Shown: piece by piece, positions 57,061 to 64,000 of the stretch
How positions within the stretch are numbered: the first letter of the stretch is position 1
Layout: every line of letters starts with the position of its first letter
NCBI RefSeq assembly: GCF_020497125.1
Contig: NC_059073.1
Span: forward strand, 14,963,225 to 15,027,224
Direction: 5' to 3'
Source: Mauremys mutica
Taxonomy: Eukaryota; Chordata; Testudines; Geoemydidae
Length of the DNA: 64,000 nucleotides
Notes under the pieces: generated by a model
Seen by the model: the letters and a program-made list of their open reading frames with translations, nothing else
Databases searched by the model: none
Told to the model about the DNA's origin: nothing
Made by a program: the position numbers and the translations under genes

Positions 57061-59342
57061 GGGACACAGCAAGCGGCAGGTGGCAGGGGTCTCTTGGAGG
57101 GGGTGAAGGAGGGACACGGCGAGCGGCAGGGACCTCTGGAGAGAGGGGTTGGAGTGGAGGAGAAGAACTCAGCCAGGCACTGGTGGGCAGTGGGGGCCTC
57201 GGGAAGGGGTGAATCAGGGACGGGAAGATACGGAGCACAGGCGGGGCCACCAGGGTCCAGGCATCTGGCAGCACCAGCTGCACCAGGAGAGGCTTAGTCT
57301 CCCCTGGCCTATTATACCTGCAGCCTACGGTTAAAAGGATATTGTGCCCTGAATGAAGCTTTAAGAGCTGGAGCCAGTCAGGGAGCTCAGGAGTTTACAA
57401 TGCAGGGTGCTGCTGAAATCCTAGCTTTCTATATTTATGCATCAGCTTCTCAAGTTGGATTTTAGTTCCTACAAAGGGCCAGCTCCTGCAGTCCTGATTT
57501 AGCCAGAATCCCAGGCTCAACAGGTGCAAGCTCAACAGCACTGGATATTTAAGGCGTCTCTTCTTGGAAGAAACACATGCTGGTGGTGATCGTGTTGGCT
57601 TTGTCACACTTTGCCCACAGCCATTGTAGTCCCCTATAGTCCTCCCTGCCCCTTCAGCCTTTGGCCTTTCTGTTGAGAGACTCAATAAAAATATTAGTTA
57701 TTGTTACTGCCTGATGCTACTGCACATCCAATAGCAAGTGTGCTGGGGCAAGCAACTCCGTTCACATAGGCTACCAAGGAGATGAAAATGACTGGGTCAC
57801 AGCCAACCTTTGGAGCAATGACCTATACATTCAAAGCCCCGTATCCCATTATGAGTCCCCTAAGCCATCCAGTTCCCTTGTGCACCATCACTTGCTTTAC
57901 ATGTGTAGTAATTTCTTTGTTCTCATATTCTGGTCAGTAAATAAGCTATAAAAGGAGCAGCAGATACCTGCCTGCATATACAGTCACTGTGTTGTGATGC
58001 TATATTGAGGGTGTATCTTTCTTTGAACTGTCAGAGACCAAAGACAACGTAGTAGCTTGCCTGACCCACCGTTGCCTAGTTCCTTAGGGTACAGTCGCAC
58101 CGCTATAGGTGCAATCCATGCATGTTCCATAACTGTTAATAGGTCTTGCACATGAAGTAAGGACTTGACTCCTCCTTGCATCAGCTTTGCAATGTTTTGC
58201 TGGTGGATCACTTCACATTTTTCTGATGGATTTTTCCACTCACTGAGAAGACGCCAACAATAGTGGCTTTAGCATTGTGCAGAAACATTCTTTGACTCAG
58301 CCAGTCTCCAGAGAGTTAGAGGTTAGTCACTAAAACCTGGAATCACATGTGGCCTCTGCCTCTTGCTCACGGATGTACACAGTCAAGTTAAAAAACTTTG
58401 TTACATTTCAAGTGGTTTTGGCTTCATTGGTTGCTTTGTATTGCGGTATAATACCAAACCCCACCTCTCCCGCCGAATAGTGAATTTTCTCTACCTCTCC
58501 ATCCCAGGGGATTTTATAAATGCTAGTTTCTACTCTGCAAATCACAAACCAAGTTAAAGAAGTCATCAAACAAAAGGCTCCCCTGAAGTGAACAAGCATC
58601 CGTTGTGTACTGCCATCATGCAAGGCTGTTAGAATCTCATCCCCAGGGGCCAATTCTCCCCCGAGCTGCACAATGTGCACTTACTAAAACACATAGTAAT
58701 TATGTCATAATTGCTGCACGACAGCTGTGGCAAGGGAATTGTGGGGCTGGCACTTGTTTCATTCATTGAGAGGGAGGAAGGGCGGAAACAATGTCAGGAA
58801 ATGTTAAGAATTGGGGATACTTATCTCTGAAACCCCGTAAAAGTGGATTAATTTAGTTTGCTGCAGTTCCAGTAATATCCAGTTAGATTCTCTCTTCTGA
58901 AGACCTAGTTTGATTAGAAAGCTCCAACTTGTCTTCAGTTCCTGCCCACCTTTGGTTGTGGTCTAACTTGAACTGACTTGCCTGGAAACTGGAGTCCTGC
59001 TTTATTGTCTCTTAGCTCCACCCTCTTTTGGTTTCAGCCAATCAGTTCCCTCTAACTTTCCAGGCTGTCTTTTCCTAAGTTTTTTTTTTTAACTTTTTAC
59101 CCATTGATAAACTTGTCCACTTGGCCTTGCCTGACCAGAAGGAAGTGAGGGGCAACCAGCACCAGTCACTCAAGAAAAAGAGAAGAGACTACAAAAGAGG
59201 AAAGAAACAAAACAGACTCATCTTACAGTGTCCCCATTTGCATCCTTGAGAAGCTGCCATGCCGCATTCCTCTCACCATATGGTGCTATGCAGGTCTATA
59301 CATCAGCAGCTCCCCGAAGCCCACTTAAACAGGAGATAAAAT
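57061..59342. other. Unassigned host DNA
   Basis: No gene or clear element recognised beyond short AT tracts. Confidence 0.45.
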
Positions 59343-60005
59343 ATGCAGTGTTGCTGTAGCCGTGTTGGTCCCAGGATATTAGAGAGACAAGGTGGGTGAG
59401 GTAATATCTTTTATTGAACCAACTTCTGTTGGGGAGAGAGACAAGCTTTCCAGCTTACATAGAAGCTGGAAAGGTGGAACAGATTGTTTAGCATAAGCAG
59501 TTAACACATTTCAAGGGACCATGCAAGGTGAAGTGGCTCGTTAACACTGCTCCAGTCATAGGGAGAAAAGGAAGGAGAGGGAGTAAGCTGCTGGGAGGAG
59601 TTGTTAGTGGGTTACAGATTGTTGTGATAAACCATAAGTCCAGTGCCTCTAGTCAGTTCATGATTTTTTGTTTCTAGCCGGGTTACAAATGTAAGCTTCC
59701 AGGCATGTCTTTTGAAAGTATTATGCAGGCTTCCTTTGAGGGTGAGGACTGAGAGGTCGGATGTGGAGTGATCATTTTGTGAAAAGTGTTCACTCACAGG
59801 CGATGGGGTGTTTTTGTCTTTAATCATTTTTCTGTGCAAGTTCATTCGAGAACGTAGTGATTGTCTGGTTTCACCCACAAAGTTGTCGTTGGAGTATTTA
59901 ATGCACTGGATGAGGTGCACAACATGTGATAGGCATGTGGAGGATCCATGGATCTTGAAAGGTGTGTTGTGGGGGATATGTCATCAGGTTTTGCCTCTAT
60001 TGTTC

Positions 60006-60957
60006 ATAGAATCATAGAATATCCGGGTTGGAAGGTGTCAGGGTTCCTTCCCCACTCTGAACGCTGGGGTACAGATGTGGGGACCTGTATGAAAGACCCC
60101 CTATGCTTATTTTTACCAGCTTGAGTTAAAAAATACCCCAAGGCACAAATTCCTTCCTTGTTTTAGTATCGCTGCCACTACCAAGTGATTTAAACAAACA
60201 TTCAGGGAGGGCCACTTGGAACCCTACCTTCCCAAAATATCCCCCCAAATCCCTACACCCCCTTTCCTGGGGAGGCGTGAGAATAATATCCTCACCAGTT
60301 GGTACAGGTGAACACAGACCCAAACCCTTGGATCTTAAGTACAATGAAAAATCAATTGGGTTCTTAAAAAGGGAATTTTAATTAAAGAAAAGGTAAAAGA
60401 ATTACCTCTGTAAAATCAGGATGGTAAGTACTTTACAGAATAACAAAAGACTCAAAAACAAAGAGGATTTCCTCTTTAGGCAAAACTTTAAAGTTACAAA
60501 AACGGGGATAAACCTCCCTCTTAGCACAGGGAAAATTCACAAGCTAAAACAAAAGGTAATCTAATGCATTTCTTTTCTGCTATTATTTACTATTTCTGCA
60601 AGACTAGATGCTTAGTTCAGATATAGCTTAGGGAGATGTATTTTCCCTTGCTCTGTTTCCTGGCTGGCTCTGAGAGAGACAGACAAAAAACCTTTCCCTA
60701 CAGATTTGAAAGTATCTTCTCCCCTTATTGGGCTGGTGCCCCTCAGGTTATCTGAGCTTATTAACCCCTTACATGATAAAGAGGGATTTTATGCTACCTG
60801 TATATTTATGACAGAAGGGACCTTATGAGGTCATCTAGTCCAAATCCCTGCTCAAAGGGAGACCAACCCCCAGATTCCTAAATGGCCCCCTCAAGCATTG
60901 AACCTACAACCCTGGGTTTAGCAGGCCAATGCTCAAACCACTGAGCTATCCCTTCCC
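60006..60957 (-). mobile_element. Turtle SINE interrupted by a solo LTR
   Basis: The CR1-like tail (CATAGAATCATAGAATATCC, 60006-60035) and the remainder (60819-60957: CTTATGAGGTCATCTAGTCC to TGAGCTATCCCTTCCCC) make up one reversed copy of the SINE seen at 27914. The break at GGAAGG holds the solo LTR. Confidence 0.9.
60036..60813 (-). mobile_element. Solo LTR inside the SINE (778 bp)
   Basis: Ends TGTCAGGGTTCC and TATTTATGACA; perfect GAAGG duplication (60031-60035 and 60814-60818). The minus-strand start TGTCATAAATATACAGG resembles a common turtle ERV LTR, which suggests minus orientation. Confidence 0.88.
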
Positions 60958-61375
60958 CTTAGTCTAGTGTGGTCTGGTGCCACCGTGATTTGGTGTGTCC
61001 TGGTCTGTGGGGCGCTTGCTTCTGATGATGAGCTTGGAGAGGTTATTTGAAGGCCAGAAGAGGGGGTTCAGGAAAGATTTATTTCAGGATTGGGTCCCCA
61101 TTGAGTATGAGTTGTAGTTGTTTGGTGATATGGGTTCTAATGTGGGGTGGTAGGTGACAACTACGGGTGTGCAGTTGGAAGGGATTTTATTTCTGTATTG
61201 AAGCAGGTTCTCACAGGGCATTTTGGTGGCCCATTCCATGATGCCATCTACATTTCTGGTGGAGTGTCCTTGTGTGGTGAAGGAGGTTTTGAGTGTGTTA
61301 AGGTGTGTATCCCTGGACTTTCTCCTTGGAGCATGTTCTGTGGTATCTGTGTACCTGAAGTCCTCCAATTAGAAT

Positions 61376-63312
61376 AACCAGCTATATTAACTTATTAATG
61401 TCCCCTGCTTGAATGATTTCTGGGCATATAATGTTTGATATGGCTTTTGGCATGTGTATTTTGTTTTACTGGAGAAACTCTCTATATTGATTTGTAGGTA
61501 ATTTATAATAATATAAGATAGGTATGCTCTAGTATTAAAGCAGAGGAGTGAACATCAGGATTCCTAAATGTCACAATACCAGGCCTCAAATATGAGGTAT
61601 GTGTATTTTTTTAAAGTTACATCTACATGTAAAGAAACTTCCACACACCTTGAATTCCAGCTTTGTGTTGGTTATTTACCATCCTATGGTTAATGCAACC
61701 AGTGGCTGAATAATATATTTCAAGCAGATATAAAATTACATTCCTTTTACTGGTGATTTGCTGTCATGTTTTTTTTTTCTGTAACGTAATCTACTCTGGT
61801 GACACAGACAAATCTGTTAATCTCACTGTGGCTCAATTTACTCATCTGTAAATTAATATAATCCAAGTTGCCTGCTCTGTAAGGGTGTGTTATGAGGTTT
61901 AATGCAGTATTGTTTCCAATATATGTTTGAAATCTTTATATACAAACCTCGACTTGAGAGCAAAGTAATATAATTTATAACATCCCAACTGGTATTTTGC
62001 ATTGTCAAACAAACAAACAAAAGGCAGTTAAGAACCACTGGGAGAAAAGATTAAAGAAACAAGCCCACCTGGCTGTTTAGTGAATTCATCTGTATTATAG
62101 GTGGAGCTGGTAGTGCCACCTATTAAGGTTGCCCAACACTTACCATTATAAGACTCTGTTTTCAGTTGCTTACAACTCCGCCAAACTGTAATCATTTAGG
62201 GTAAAGTGTTGTGTGCCAGGTGCCTGCCTTGGGCTGATTTGGGGGAGGGGAAATTTCAGCCAAAATGATTCATCTGTTTCCAAGAATGCAAATAGGGAAA
62301 AATAAGTTTGTGCATCTTAAAAATGACTGCTAACCTTTTCTTTGAAAGCCCTAGACCCTTCGTGCTTTGGAGTAGCGACTTGAAATTTGGCAGGGGAAGT
62401 TGCCTTTGTTTCAGGGATGTGCCTTCTGCTATTCTCCATGAAAATCTGTCCAAATTGGGCCGAGTTATAAGCCACTGTAAAATGAACTTTCACATACTCT
62501 GTGGGGACTTTTTAGATTTCAGTTGCTAAATTCCCCAAAGATTTCATCCACACTGGCATGCTCCAAACTGGGATTGAGAAGAGCTTTCCCTGCAGTTGCA
62601 GTTCTGAGCTGTTGATGTCCCAGTCTGAGAACCTGAAATGAGAGCAGGGAGCCTGTATCTCCTGTATTCTCAGTGACCCTATGCGATGCCCAGGCAGTGT
62701 GGAGGAGGAAGGTTGTCTGATCCAAATGCAGGGGGCACCAGAGCTGGACCTGCTGGGACCAGAGGGGTCGGGCAAGGGGAGTAGATTGTGACAAAGAGCC
62801 ACAGAAGGTGGGGAGACTGGGATTGGAGGCTGGAGGGGTGGGGAGAGGGAAAGTAGGAGTGGGAGCTGGAGGGAGTCTGGAAATGGCTGGGCAAGGAGAC
62901 TGGGACTGAGAACCATTGGGATGCAGGGTAGGAGGGAGGTGGAAAGGGGAGACAGATCTGATTTCATTGGAAGTTAGCTGCCTAGGCCGTCTTCAGAATC
63001 TTACTAAACTGCACCATTACATACCTAAGTATCTTTAAAGATCTGGCTAAATGGCTGTATCACTTCCGGAAATGCATTTTAGCTGTGCTAGTCACTTAGA
63101 CCCAGATTCGCAAAGGTATTTAGGTGCCTAGCTGTCAATGCTGAGCAGAGCAATGCCAGGCCATTTTTACAAATCTGTGCCTCAGTTTCCCATCTGCAAA
63201 ATGGGGATGAAACCTCTTCATCTCATGACGTGTTGTGAAAATAAATGTGTGATGCACTCAGCTACTGTAGTGAAAAGTGATGTAGAAAAGCCAGGAGGAA
63301 ATTGTGAATTCT
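61376..63312. other. Unassigned host DNA with a MIR-like fragment
   Basis: A reversed MIR-like piece at 63170-63230 reads CTGTGCCTCAGTTTCCCATC then TGCAAAATGGGGATGA. The minus frame at 62512-62967 is Pro/Ser-rich from purine bias and is not credible as a gene. Confidence 0.45.
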
Positions 63313-63320
63313 CTCTCCAT

Positions 63321-63598
63321 CAGGGCTGGCTCCAGGCACCAGTGAAGGAAGCAGGTGCCTGCGGTGGCCCATAGAAAGGGGTGGCACTCTGTCCGTTATT
63401 GGGGCGGCGCTCCTGGGTCTGCGGCGGTAATTCAGCGGCAGATCCTCCAGTCCCTCTCTTCCTCTTCGGCGGCACTTCAGCGGCAGCTCAATTGCTCCGC
63501 TTCAGTCTTCGGCGGCACTGTCGGGGGCAGTGCAATCACATTTTTCTTTTTCTTTTTTTTTGGCTGCTTGGGGTGGCAAAAAAGCTGGAGCTGCCCTG
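63321..63598. mobile_element. hAT-like element (CAGGGCC family)
   Basis: Starts CAGGGCTGGCTCCAGGCACC and ends CTGGAGCTGCCCTG. Flanks CTCTCCAT (63313-63320) and CTCTCCAG (63599-63606) match at 7 of 8. Interior holds GGCGGCACTTCAGCGGCAG words. It is closest to the copy in the capsid gene at 8251. Confidence 0.88.
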
Positions 63599-63606
63599 CT
63601 CTCCAG

Positions 63607-64000
63607 AGCAGGGTTTGAGTAGCGTGCATTGCCATTGGGCCTCACGCTGAACAATGAGGAGAAAGCAAAATCTGAAATTAGCTGCTCGTTAAGTGAGCAT
63701 CATCCACCCTGTACACTGAATGAGGCAGGGGTCTCGTGGGGCAAAAAGGATGCAATCATGTAATTAAAGACTATCATAATACACATACACAGGGGAGCCA
63801 AATTAAGGCTCCTAACTTTTAAGGGCTTGATTTTGCTATCAAGTGCCTAATAATGTTCGTTTAGCTTATTTTTTGTGGGTAATATTATATGTACTTTGAC
63901 AAATTAATAATAATAATAATATATAAAACAATGAATTATTGTTTTTTCTGGCACTCTTAATTTTTGTCTTTACCCTCCAATTGGCCAGGCTGTCAAATGC
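63607..64000. other. Unassigned host DNA
   Basis: Ends with an AT-rich stretch including (AAT)n at about 63905-63922. No gene recognised. Confidence 0.45.

Larger units (their letters stand above)
59343..61375 (-). mobile_element. Penelope-like element carrying a nested SINE and LTR
   Basis: The minus strand holds a Penelope-type copy in two parts: 59343-60005 and 60958-61375. The left part has the 3' UTR (reversed GTAATATCTTTTATTGAACC) and a broken GIY-YIG-type frame (59920-59612) with GETRQSLRSRMNLH and PVSEHFSQNDHSTSDLSVLTL. The right part carries a frame (61368-61084) with TPVVVTYHPTLEPI, a segment that in this family lies near the end of the reverse transcriptase. The intervening 950 bases are a SINE itself split by a solo LTR. 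No frame is intact. Confidence 0.85.

Noticed and set aside
56569..57297. 242-codon open frame on +, with long frames on -
   Set aside because: It lies over a hAT half-element and a C/T-rich minisatellite; the product is a low-complexity Pro-rich repeat.

Overview
This window looks like genomic DNA from a turtle, most likely cryptodiran. It is full of CR1 LINE copies ending in the ATTCTATG-type 3' tail, tRNA-headed SINEs with a CR1-like tail, Penelope-like elements, MIR-like SINEs, solo retroviral LTRs and many non-autonomous hAT-type elements with 8-bp target duplications. I recognise no intact cellular protein-coding gene or convincing host exon. Most open frames between 11.4 and 64 kb are chance frames or lie inside repeats.

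The most unusual part is the left end. From about 2,844 to 10,275, probably to about 11,420, lies a decayed endogenous adintovirus / Polinton-Maverick element. On the + strand it carries a family-B DNA polymerase (2845-5203), an A32-like packaging ATPase (5206-5920) and two small genes of unknown function (5925-6252 and 6252-6876). Converging from the - strand are an adenain-like cysteine protease (7130-7681), the major capsid protein (7682-9382), a minor virion protein with an amphipathic/basic make-up (9383-9890) and the N-terminal part of a retroviral-type integrase (9925-10275). The two gene sets meet at back-to-back poly(A) signals. Every gene has stops and frameshifts, so this is a fossil. 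Beyond the integrase a CCAAT- and E-box-rich segment with direct repeats (10960-11420) may be the terminal repeat or promoter end.

The fossil has been hit at least twice. A minus-strand gammaretrovirus-like ERV is inserted in the polymerase gene. Its LTR is at 2461-2843, its primer binding site matches the 3' end of tRNA-Gln at 2440-2457, and a broken gag lies at 1372-1855; its other end is left of the window. A 387-bp GC-rich hAT-like element (8251-8637) sits inside the capsid gene with an 8-bp target duplication.

The remaining 52 kb is a repeat mosaic. It holds three solo LTRs with 5-bp duplications (16793-17328, 21765-22671, 60036-60813), a 1.5-kb minus-strand CR1 with reverse transcriptase (37895-39360) next to a Penelope-like element with a GIY-YIG-type C-terminal frame (39362-40016), and a three-level nest of Penelope, SINE and solo LTR (59343-61375). 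There are also four copies of a CAGGGCC-ended hAT-like family, other hAT and mariner-like MITEs, two minisatellites, a tetranucleotide microsatellite and a tRNA-Lys(TTT)-like gene at 27786-27858.
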